This document shows, one piece after another, positions 18,101-24,395 of a stretch of 64,000 nucleotides of DNA (the first letter of the stretch is position 1; the number at the start of each line of letters is the position of its first letter). Under the pieces are notes generated by a model. The model made no database searches. It saw only the letters and a list, made by a program, of their open reading frames with translations, and had not been told where the DNA came from. Location: contig JAFZWM010000030.1 of assembly GCA_017617315.1 (NCBI GenBank), forward strand, positions 186,001-250,000. The letters run 5' to 3'. The DNA comes from Bacteroidaceae bacterium. GTDB lineage: Bacteria > Bacteroidota > Bacteroidia > Bacteroidales > Bacteroidaceae. The translations under genes and the position numbers were made by a program.

Positions 18101-18466
18101 ATTGCTCTTTGCGTCGGATTGCAGACGGCTCAGGACGTCGGTACGCAGAATCTCGTTTCCGGCATCCTTCTGATGGTATTTTACGGCTTTTCGATATGAT
18201 GAAGGGAAGAAGAGAACATCCTTCTCTCCCAGAATCTGTGTGAGGTCGTGATAGAAATATCCGGCTTCTTCGGCATCCGACAGAACAAAAATGAAGTTAT
18301 CCTTTATACCCTTTGCCCCTTTCAGGCAGCTCATCATGACCGAAACCGCCGAAGCGCACACACCGCTTGCAAAAATCTTCTTTACCGAAGGTTTTTGCAT
18401 GGCATCAACCAGCGCCTTGAACGATGTATGCTGCTGGTAGCGACCGCTTAATTCACTAATATTCAT
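15101..18466 (-). CDS. mfd: Transcription-repair coupling factor Mfd
   Basis: 1121 aa, the usual length of Mfd. It carries the UvrB-homology region (about 1-400, with FGDEIDSIRIFDVQSQLS), the RNA-polymerase-interaction domain (DYVVHVDHGIGQFAGL, about 440-455), the superfamily 2 translocase core with Walker A GDVGFGKTE (about residue 590), Walker B IIDEEQKFG (about 689) and QMRGRVGRS, and the C-terminal TRCF domain (VTECNIESDIEMLFHELYIP). It displaces stalled RNA polymerase and recruits UvrA/UvrB to lesions; uvrA is at 57945-60770 in this window. Its -7 box leaves only 8 nt before the ATG, so the mRNA would be nearly leaderless. Confidence 0.97.
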   Translation of the reverse strand: MNISELSGRYQQHTSFKALVDAMQKPSVKKIFASGVCASAVSVMMSCLKGAKGIKDNFIFVLSDAEEAGYFYHDLTQILGEKDVLFFPSSYRKAVKYHQKDAGNEILRTDVLSRLQSDAKSNLMIVTYPEALAEKVISKDDMQQQMFQMKVGESYSMSEIEKRLIDFGFQRTDYVYEPGQFAVRGGILDIFSFSSEYPYRIDFFGDEIDSIRIFDVQSQLSSEKRDSVTIVPELNGSETDGISFFRFVGQDSWLVMRDDDYIAEFVDRIYEEGFVKQAVIEQGEDIRKDKLLMKGSELAHDMLDFRKIEYGVSMTKTKLYDAIISFDTTEQPIFHKNFDLVYSCFSEYLDKGYTLYILADSKKQIERLGSIFEELSSRGRKIEFTGIEKTIHSGYSDNILKACFFTDHQLFDRFHKYNLRSDKARSGKVALSLKEINQFEPGDYVVHVDHGIGQFAGLVRVPNGDKTQEMIKLLYGNNDVVFVSIHSLHKVSKYKSKDGEPPRLNKLGTGAWEKLKDRTKTKIKDIARDLIKLYSKRKEEKGFAFSADTFMQHELEASFLYEDTPDQLKATNDVKADMEKDTPMDRLICGDVGFGKTEIAMRAAFKACCDNKQVAVLVPTTVLAYQHFQSFKKRMKDFPVTVEYLSRARTAADTKEIIRKLATGEVNIVVGTHKLIGKSVKFKDLGLLIIDEEQKFGVSTKEKLRQIKTNVDTLTMSATPIPRTLQFSLIGARDLSVIQTPPPNRYPIQTELHTYGHEVIADAIKFELSRNGQVYFVNNRINGLVEIEKLINQYVPEARVCVAHGQMPPEQLEQIIYDFVNYDYDVLLSTTIIESGIDIPNANTIIINQAQHFGLSDLHQMRGRVGRSNKKAFCYLLAPPLSVLPQESRRRLQAIENFSDLGSGIHIAMQDLDIRGAGNMLGAEQSGFIADLGYETYQKILKEAVKELKNDEFADLYAEEAQKDIKASEYVTECNIESDIEMLFHELYIPSSSERMLLYRELDGLETDEQVEAYKKRLEDRFGKVPQEGLELMRLVPLKRIGKQLGIERILLKQGSMSLYFVSNTESPYFQSEEFGKIINYITVNPRRCQLRESGAGKRSIIIKNIPTVETAVEVLRQIIS

Positions 18467-18474
18467 AACTCGTG

Positions 18475-18482
18475 CAAAAATA
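18475..18482 (-). promoter_or_regulatory. -7 box of mfd
   Basis: TATTTTTG on the minus strand, ending 8 nt before the mfd ATG at 18466. Confidence 0.6.
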
Positions 18483-18516
18483 CAATATAAATTTCGTAAA
18501 AATGAAAAATAATGTC

Positions 18517-18524
18517 TATTTTTG
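18517..18524 (+). promoter_or_regulatory. -7 box of the polyprenol mannosyltransferase gene
   Basis: TATTTTTG, 20 nt before the ATG at 18545. It overlaps the frame that is open from 18512 and shows that an ATG at 18512 cannot be the start. Confidence 0.65.
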
Positions 18525-18544
18525 CAACCTATTTTGTGAACATT

Positions 18545-19291
18545 ATGGATGATTTGAACAAGATTGACAGTATTGTAATTATTCCGACTTACAACGAAAA
18601 GGAAAATGCCGAAAACATAATTCGGGCCGTGTTTGGTCTGGAGAAGAAGTTCAGTATTCTTATAATCGATGACGGGTCGCCAGACGGTACTGCACAGATA
18701 GTAAAAAACTTACAGAACGAATTTACCGACAGACTTTTCCTGATTGAACGAAAGGGCAAGCTTGGACTTGGCACAGCATACATCACGGGCTTCAAGTGGG
18801 CCATAGAGAAAGGCTATGACTACATTTTCGAGATGGATGCCGATTTCAGCCACAATCCCGAGGACTTGCCTCGACTCTACAATGCCTGCGCCGTAGACGG
18901 AAACGATGTTGCCATAGGCTCTAGATATGTGAGCGGCGTGAACGTGGTAAACTGGCCTATGGGCAGAGTGCTGATGTCTTATTTCGCATCGAAGTATGTG
19001 CGCCTGATTACGGGCATGAACATCAACGACACGACGGCCGGATTCAAATGCTACCGACGCAAGGTGCTCGAGACCATCAACCTCGACAAGATTCGCTTCA
19101 AGGGATATGCCTTCCAGATAGAGATGAAGTTTACAGCCTACAAATATGGCTTCAAGATTGTCGAAGTACCTATAATCTTCATCAACCGCGTGCTTGGCAC
19201 AAGCAAGATGAGCAGCGGAATATTCGGCGAGGCCGTGTTTGGAGTGATTAGGCTCCGTCTTGACGGCTGGTTCAAGTCGTACAAAAGATAG
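18545..19291 (+). CDS. Polyprenol-monophosphomannose synthase-like GT2 glycosyltransferase
   Basis: 248 aa. A GT-A glycosyltransferase fold is evident: SIVIIPTYNEKENAENII (about 8-25), IIDDGSPDGT (about 41-50), the DxD-type motif EMDADFSHNPEDL and the acceptor region TTAGFKCYRR. The closest known class is dolichol/polyprenol-phosphate mannose synthase (DPM1-like), which makes a lipid-linked sugar on the inner membrane from a nucleotide sugar. There is no C-terminal membrane domain, so it is the soluble catalytic type. The start at 18545 follows from the -7 box at 18517-18524. Head-to-head with mfd, an arrangement I know from other Bacteroidales. Confidence 0.85.
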   Translation: MDDLNKIDSIVIIPTYNEKENAENIIRAVFGLEKKFSILIIDDGSPDGTAQIVKNLQNEFTDRLFLIERKGKLGLGTAYITGFKWAIEKGYDYIFEMDADFSHNPEDLPRLYNACAVDGNDVAIGSRYVSGVNVVNWPMGRVLMSYFASKYVRLITGMNINDTTAGFKCYRRKVLETINLDKIRFKGYAFQIEMKFTAYKYGFKIVEVPIIFINRVLGTSKMSSGIFGEAVFGVIRLRLDGWFKSYKR

Positions 19292-19330
19292 ACGGAATAA
19301 CATCAGAGTTCATTATTGTTACATTGTAAC

Positions 19331-19472
19331 GATGGAAAATCTTCAGGAACTTGAGCGCAAGAAAGCATAAAGATACTGAAAATCTGAAATATAGCACTAA
19401 AATCAAATAGCAATGTCTGCCAATCTCCCGCACAAAGGGATGTCGGCAGACATTTTCTTGTGGTCTTTGAAC
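19331..19472. repeat. Copy B: duplicated 3' end of the ABC-F gene plus hairpin
   Basis: From 19331 the plus strand repeats the ABC-F gene end almost perfectly: an in-frame ATG, 12 codons ending LERKKA, TAA, then the downstream hairpin (AATGTCTGCC at 19412-19421, GGCAGACATT at 19445-19454). About 129 bases carry one mismatch with the 3709-3834 segment. After a 4-nt deletion similarity continues to about 19472. The upstream sequence shows no similarity to the rest of the ABC-F gene. The 12-codon frame is too short to be credible as a gene. The hairpin could still terminate the mannosyltransferase transcript. Confidence 0.85.
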
Positions 19473-19499
19473 ATTTGATTTTTTGCTTATTTTGTAACC

Positions 19500-19760
19500 T
19501 ACACTTTCGACGACCATCCGTTTATGACAAAACGCGGCTGGGCTTCCATGAATCCTTCGAAATCAGTGAATTACAAAGGTTTTGAGCAGATTTGTCGGAT
19601 AAAAGTGGGCGACAAATTCGTAACAAATTCGGGCATGCTCACACTTGTCTCAACTTCGGTTTCTCCAGAATCGCATACAACATACACGATTACAAAACTT
19701 TCTGACGGCAACTCATTCTATGCCAACGACTTGCTTGTTGGAGTTGAAGAAATGAAATAG
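19500..19760 (+). pseudogene. Truncated Hint (hedgehog/intein) domain remnant
   Basis: The frame is open from 19479 (after TGA 19476-19478) and reads YTFDDHPFMTKRGWASMNP, then IKVGDKF, and ends SFYANDLLVGVEEMK. The TxxDHPFxT-GW block, the VGD turn and the terminal NxFYAN-LLV block are the second half of a Hint fold. The first half with the catalytic Cys/Ser is missing. The only ATG (19524) sits after the conserved DDHPF, so family likeness starts before any start codon, showing truncation. The terminal His-Asn needed for protein splicing or self-cleavage is replaced by GVEE. The remnant starts about 28 nt after the duplicated ABC-F segment ends. It might be expressed as a 78-aa peptide from 19524. 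Confidence 0.6.
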
Positions 19761-19801
19761 AACAAGATGGAGTTGCGAAGTCCGATTTGTAAACCACTAT
19801 C

Positions 19802-20545
19802 TTACTGACATTTACCCCATTTTACAGAATCCAACGCTTTCACGAGTCCGTTGTAGTCGAGCGATTCCATGCGAACCTTGCCAGGGGCAAAACTGCACGA
19901 ATTCACCTTCTTGTCCCACGAAACAGAACAGAAGTTCGAAGGACGTTGGCATTTCAGCAGGCACGACGGACTTTGGAACGGTTTTCCGCCAGCCACAGAA
20001 GCCAGTTGTCGCGGCGTCGGAGTATTTGCAAATCGCTGAGGCACAAGGATTATCTGGTCGCTATTCAATATCCGGCTGAGACGCGCGTATACATCTTTGG
20101 AAGCCTCGATTTTGTCAGCCCCGACAAGCAAATTCAGTCCCGGTTTTATGCCGATTTCCGCTATTTTTTGCAGCCGTCGCTCCACCCTCGCAATCTCGGC
20201 TTCGTTGTCGGGCTGATGTATTGTAAGATGGATTTTATCCGACTTATGCAAAATGAGTTGCTCCCAGATTTCGGGCTTTTCGAGCGGAAGTCCGTTTGAC
20301 GTTACAGACAAATAGCATTGCGTATAGAGCGCATCAATCACATCAAAAACGCCCTCATATTCAAATGGTTCGCCTCCGCCAAGAGATACCGCTTTTATGC
20401 CGTGGCCGATGCAATCCGAGACAAAACGGATCACCTCGTCGGGAGTCCAAACGGTGTTTCCATCGCGCGTGCTATGGTTGTAGCAGAACGAACATTGCTT
20501 TGAACAAAAGTTCGACAAATCAATAGAAAGCAGCTCTAACGTCAT
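19802..20545 (-). CDS. Radical SAM protein, short form
   Basis: 247 aa. The 4Fe-4S/SAM motif is CSKQCSFC (C14, C18, C21, the canonical CX3CX2C), followed by VSLGGGEPFEYEG (about 53-65) and a TSNG strand, so the catalytic core is intact. The C-terminal third is cysteine-rich (CLLKCQRPSNFC and VNSCSF), reminiscent of a SPASM/twitch auxiliary-cluster region. Such enzymes do radical chemistry on peptides, proteins or small molecules. Its ATG overlaps the stop of the 474-aa upstream gene by 4 nt (ATGA), so the two are translationally coupled. No peptide precursor is obvious apart from the Hint remnant on the other strand. Confidence 0.8.
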   Translation of the reverse strand: MTLELLSIDLSNFCSKQCSFCYNHSTRDGNTVWTPDEVIRFVSDCIGHGIKAVSLGGGEPFEYEGVFDVIDALYTQCYLSVTSNGLPLEKPEIWEQLILHKSDKIHLTIHQPDNEAEIARVERRLQKIAEIGIKPGLNLLVGADKIEASKDVYARLSRILNSDQIILVPQRFANTPTPRQLASVAGGKPFQSPSCLLKCQRPSNFCSVSWDKKVNSCSFAPGKVRMESLDYNGLVKALDSVKWGKCQ

Positions 20546-21966
20546 TCTCCCTTCAAATTTTTCATTTCTTCTTTTGAGATGATGTGCGGAATCTTTCTGC
20601 CACGATACGGCAACAGAGCCAGAGCCTCGATTTCTGCCTTGCGAGTTTCGGTTTCAGAGCGCTTGAAAACCGAATATTCAACTCCACAAATCGTTACCTT
20701 GCCGTTGCTGATATCGTATTTCTTAGACATTACCTCTTCCGACAGTTCGTCGAGAATCAGAACACGAGGCTTGAAACAGTCTATCTTGTCTTCGAGATAG
20801 CGATAGCTCTTCAGATAATATTCTTCGAGTTGCTTTCGGGATACCTTGCGTTCAACATCCTCTGGGAAGAATGTTCCTTCTTCCATCTTTCTATACGGAA
20901 CTTTCGGCAAAAACGGAAGCCATATTGAATGTAGGGCAATCTCGCCGATGTCCTCGCGAATTGTATTGTCAATATTTCCCAAAGGACTTATTATCTGCGC
21001 AACCGTAGGGTTGCCCATTCGTTGAAATGATGCGCCCGTATAGCAAAAGCCACGGCACTCATCGCACTTAAAAATCTCTTTCTCAGGACAATAGTTTATA
21101 AAATTCTTAGCATCAAGATTTGTCAGAACATACGCTTTCGAACCGTCGGTCAGACTTGTGAGCGCATACTCGCAGCCGTCAATCTCTTCGGTTTCGGCAT
21201 CAGCAAAATTGCACAGAGTCCATTCTGCAATCTGAAATTTATCCTTCTCGCTGAACTTTATCGGCAGAACCGGGGTGACTCTCCGCAAAGATTCGGGAAG
21301 CTGGCTCAGTTTGACTGGATTCTTCGGAATGTTCAGTCTTTCGGAAAGCATGTTTGAATCGAAATGCTGAGAAAAGACAAAATAAGGCAGATTGTCGAAA
21401 TGCTTTTCGAACGTCTCTTTATCATCATCCCAGACACTTTCTACAAACATATCCTTCAGACTATAGACCCAGACGATAATATTGCGGTTGAGCATCTCTT
21501 GCAAGGCGTTTGGAGCATCTTTCGATAGATGCAGCCTGACTAACAGTTTGTGCACAAAATCCTTGTCTTGCAGACAACCAAGCGCATCAATCATATACAA
21601 GCCTCTTTCTTTCGACAAGCACTTTTCTATTTTAAAGCCCTCGTTTTTTGAAAGTTCGAGGAACTCGCTCTCCTTTGCCGTATCTATCTGTACAATACAG
21701 TTATAACTCCAGTCTTTTTCGGCTTCCGGACTGTGACGATTCTCCATCAATTCGTCAATCTGGTCGTCGGTCAAGGAGACTGAAGGTCTTGTCGGCTCTT
21801 CGTCGCACGAACCCAAAACGATACTGTCTATAACCGTTTCTTCTGTACCGCAAGGCACAGGACCGTTTTCGTTGTAATTTACTATCGCCACATTACCATC
21901 CTCATCGGCAACGTACCATGCTGTATCCATTGAGTGAGTTGCCGGATATTCCTTGTCTATTGTCAT
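20542..21966 (-). CDS. Protein of unknown family with a four-cysteine motif, partner of the radical SAM gene
   Basis: 474 aa from ATG 21966. The frame is open further upstream to 22224, but the TATATTTG box at 21992-21999 makes 21966 the first usable start. I do not recognise a family. Visible features: an N-terminal segment MDTAWYVADEDGNVAIVNYN (residues 13-32) with many acidic residues; a middle region without repeats; and C293, C301, C304, C308 (spacing CX7CX2CX3C), which could bind zinc or an iron-sulfur cluster. There is no signal peptide or membrane helix, so it should be cytosolic. Overlap with the radical SAM gene implies a joint role, either as substrate, partner or substrate-binding subunit; that is inference. 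Confidence 0.7.
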   Translation of the reverse strand: MTIDKEYPATHSMDTAWYVADEDGNVAIVNYNENGPVPCGTEETVIDSIVLGSCDEEPTRPSVSLTDDQIDELMENRHSPEAEKDWSYNCIVQIDTAKESEFLELSKNEGFKIEKCLSKERGLYMIDALGCLQDKDFVHKLLVRLHLSKDAPNALQEMLNRNIIVWVYSLKDMFVESVWDDDKETFEKHFDNLPYFVFSQHFDSNMLSERLNIPKNPVKLSQLPESLRRVTPVLPIKFSEKDKFQIAEWTLCNFADAETEEIDGCEYALTSLTDGSKAYVLTNLDAKNFINYCPEKEIFKCDECRGFCYTGASFQRMGNPTVAQIISPLGNIDNTIREDIGEIALHSIWLPFLPKVPYRKMEEGTFFPEDVERKVSRKQLEEYYLKSYRYLEDKIDCFKPRVLILDELSEEVMSKKYDISNGKVTICGVEYSVFKRSETETRKAEIEALALLPYRGRKIPHIISKEEMKNLKGE

Positions 21967-21991
21967 AGTTTTAATTTGATAATTTATCAGA

Positions 21992-21999
21992 CAAATATA
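21992..21999 (-). promoter_or_regulatory. -7 box of the radical SAM module
   Basis: TATATTTG on the minus strand, 25 nt upstream of ATG 21966. Confidence 0.55.
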
Positions 22000-22046
22000 A
22001 TCAAAAAATCTTAAATTTAGGTTATTGCAGAAAAGTTTTTTTAAAC

Positions 22047-22092
22047 AAAAAAGTGCTGCATCGTCTGTTTGCGACCGATGCAACACTTTTGT
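22047..22092 (-). terminator. Terminator of the PfkB kinase gene
   Basis: AAAGTG-TGCATCG and CGATGCA-CACTTT form a 13-14 bp stem, with a T-run on the minus strand. Confidence 0.85.
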
Positions 22093-22171
22093 TTCGAAAA
22101 TACACGGAAATCTTGTTAATTCCGCGACCAATCTATGGTGTATGTTTGCGTTGGTTGTTTGTTGTCCTTGT

Positions 22172-23215
22172 TTATCGCTGAATGCGACCGTTGGCAGAGC
22201 CGCCTCGCAAGTTCTCCACCTCATCCTCGGAGATAAGGTTGAAATCGCCCGGAATGGTGTTCTTCAGAGCCGAAGCCGCAAGCGCGAACTCCAGGCAATG
22301 CTGCACATCTGTCGGATATTTGTATTGAGCATGAAGATATGCCGCTATGAACGCATCGCCCACGCCCATTGGGTCTACAACAGGCTCGATGTCGTAAATG
22401 CGAGTTGTGTAGAGTTTTCCTTCCTGATAAATCAAGCCGGTTAGCAGATGATGGTTCGTCGTAATCTGATTGCGCAGAGCCAGAACGAACACCTTGCAAC
22501 GCGGATAAGCCTTCTGCACCTTCTCGCCCCAAGCCTTGTAAGCCTCTGTGTCAATCTCCTCATCGGCACTCTGCGCCTTGAAGCCGACCGGCTTAACGCC
22601 CGTTGCAATCTCAAACTCCTGCTCCGTACCGAACATTATGTCGCTGTAGCCAAGAATAGGATGCAAGATTTCCTCGGCCTTTTTGCCATACTTCCACAGG
22701 TTTTTGCGGAAGTTAATATCGCATGAGATGGTAATGCCTCTTGATGAAGCCTCGCGAACAGCCTCGAACGTTGCGTCGGCAGCACTTAGCGACATGGCGC
22801 AGGCAATTCCGCTCCAATGGAACATCTTGGCGTTGGCAAGAACCTTGTCCCAATCAATCATGCCAGTTGTAAGCGTAGTGAACGAGGAGTCGTTGCGGTC
22901 GTACACAACCGACGAGTTGCGCATTGCCGCAGCCTGCTCAAGATAGTATATTCCCAAGCGGTCGCCGCCGTACACAATATTATCAGTCTTTACATTGTAC
23001 TTTTGAAGTTCCATGCAGCAAGCCTTTGCCACGCCGTTTTTAGGCAGACGGGTTACAAACTGCACGTCGTTGCCGAAGATTGCCAAAGAAACGGCTGCAT
23101 TAGCCTCCGAGCCACCGAAAATACTATCGTAAGACACGCCTTGAGGGAATCTTAAACATCCCGGTTTGGACAGACGCTGTAGAATCTCTCCAAAAGTAAC
23201 AATCTGATTTTTCAC
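22172..23215 (-). CDS. kdgK: PfkB-family sugar kinase, probably 2-keto-3-deoxygluconate kinase
   Basis: 347 aa ribokinase-like kinase. The N-terminal glycine motif is FGGSEANAAVSLAIFG (about 33-48) and the catalytic motif DPMGVGDAF with the Asp base is at about 281-289. The pattern VTFGEILQRLSKPG at the start and the overall length fit KdgK, which phosphorylates 2-dehydro-3-deoxygluconate in hexuronate breakdown; ketohexose kinases of the same family cannot be ruled out. There is no adjacent aldolase. It is a single-gene unit with a strong promoter at 23244-23274 and its own terminator. Confidence 0.78.
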   Translation of the reverse strand: MKNQIVTFGEILQRLSKPGCLRFPQGVSYDSIFGGSEANAAVSLAIFGNDVQFVTRLPKNGVAKACCMELQKYNVKTDNIVYGGDRLGIYYLEQAAAMRNSSVVYDRNDSSFTTLTTGMIDWDKVLANAKMFHWSGIACAMSLSAADATFEAVREASSRGITISCDINFRKNLWKYGKKAEEILHPILGYSDIMFGTEQEFEIATGVKPVGFKAQSADEEIDTEAYKAWGEKVQKAYPRCKVFVLALRNQITTNHHLLTGLIYQEGKLYTTRIYDIEPVVDPMGVGDAFIAAYLHAQYKYPTDVQHCLEFALAASALKNTIPGDFNLISEDEVENLRGGSANGRIQR

Positions 23216-23243
23216 CTTTGTATGTATTTATGTTTTATGTCAG

Positions 23244-23274
23244 CAAAAATAAAACATTTTTTTGAAATATCAAA
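23244..23274 (-). promoter_or_regulatory. Promoter of the PfkB kinase gene
   Basis: Minus strand: TTTG (23271-23274), exact 19-nt spacer, TATTTTTG (23244-23251). Confidence 0.78.
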
Positions 23275-23297
23275 TAGTGTGCGTACACAAAATAACA

Positions 23298-23340
23298 AAA
23301 TAATTAAAATATTGCGTCTTTTGCAATATTTTAATTATTT
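23298..23340 (-). terminator. AT-rich perfect inverted repeat, probable terminator
   Basis: An 18-bp perfect inverted repeat (arms 23298-23315 and 23323-23340) with a 7-nt loop, 21 nt after the stop of the membrane-protein gene. The arms are mostly A/T, so stability comes from length. Confidence 0.65.
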
Positions 23341-23360
23341 ATCGGTCGGTATTTCAGACC

Positions 23361-24296
23361 TTAATTCTTCTGTTTTGAATCTTCTTTGTTTTCGCCAACC
23401 TCTTCAGAATAATCGTATGGCTTGGCATCACGAGTTGCCTGTTCGTACAGAAGTTCCTCCTCTGTCTTTGGCGAAGCCTCGCGCTGGTGGCCAGACAATA
23501 CAAGTATTGCCGCGATGCTGCAAATGGCAACAATAAGCAGGATTGCCAGAACGCGGAGGTTCAGGACTCTGCGCTTGGCATTGCCAGCCAGTTTGTTAAG
23601 CGATTCGGCTGACGAGCGTTCGGCTCTGTCGTAATTTTCGGCCTCCGAAGCATCGCCGGCAGCATCAACAGCAGCCTTCTGAGCAGTCTCTGACGATGCG
23701 TTTTTCGGCAATTTGGCAGACAAGGCATCTACCGACGCAAAAATCAGCTCAGACAAGAATCTTGTTGCTATTATGATGAAATATCCCACAACCGGGCACA
23801 TTATCACGCCCTTCGTTCCGTAGTCGATAAAGCGGAAAAGGAATAAATCGACATCAAAAATTGAGAGGAAGACGTTTACCACGCAGCCCAGAACGCAGAA
23901 CAACATTCCGTAAGCCTCGCCGCCTGTGCGCAGCAGATGGGCAAAAATAGGAGTGGTAACAAAGTACGAACCGTCTTTTGTTATTGTACTTAGTTCTCTT
24001 GAACGATACCACCAGATGCTTCCAGCCACCCAGCAGATTGGCACGGCCAGAAAGATAAGCATCAAGGCCAACATCAGCAGCTTACCCTCGGTATGCGACG
24101 ACAAGAAACCGCTGTCGTATGCCTTGAGGAGCAAGTAGAGCGGAAAAATCATCGTGATGAAAGCAAACAGTCTATATATAATTGATATGGGGTCTTTAAA
24201 AAAGCTACCATTGTCTATGTATCGGGCCCAGCCTGAGACGGTTGAGTCTACCCTTTTATCGAGTTTTTCAAAGAATAATCCACCTGACATTTTCAT
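23361..24296 (-). CDS. Integral membrane protein of unknown function
   Basis: 311 aa, family not recognised. Four hydrophobic segments lie in the first 190 residues (about 43-63, 73-97, 128-150, 160-180) and a fifth at about 247-267. Between helices 4 and 5 is a soluble stretch rich in Ala, Glu and Lys (SSETAQKAAVDAAGDASEAE), and the C-terminal 40 residues are highly charged (EEELLYEQATRDAKPYDYSEE). No enzyme or transporter motif is visible. It is monocistronic, transcribed toward the terminator-like inverted repeat at 23298-23340. Confidence 0.7.
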   Translation of the reverse strand: MKMSGGLFFEKLDKRVDSTVSGWARYIDNGSFFKDPISIIYRLFAFITMIFPLYLLLKAYDSGFLSSHTEGKLLMLALMLIFLAVPICWVAGSIWWYRSRELSTITKDGSYFVTTPIFAHLLRTGGEAYGMLFCVLGCVVNVFLSIFDVDLFLFRFIDYGTKGVIMCPVVGYFIIIATRFLSELIFASVDALSAKLPKNASSETAQKAAVDAAGDASEAENYDRAERSSAESLNKLAGNAKRRVLNLRVLAILLIVAICSIAAILVLSGHQREASPKTEEELLYEQATRDAKPYDYSEEVGENKEDSKQKN

Positions 24297-24395
24297 AAAT
24301 TACTGAATATTGGCTTTATACGCTTTTCTAAAAAATTGTGTTAATTACTGCAAAAGTAATATAATTTTCTTAATATGCAATAAAACGACACTCAA

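Noticed and set aside
19332-19370. 12-codon frame MENLQELERKKA in the duplicated segment
   Set aside because: It is merely the copied tail of the ABC-F gene; too short to claim as a gene.
21967-22224. N-terminal extension of the 474-aa protein
   Set aside because: The extension crosses the -7 box at 21992-21999 and the terminator of the kinase gene, and reads like noncoding sequence.
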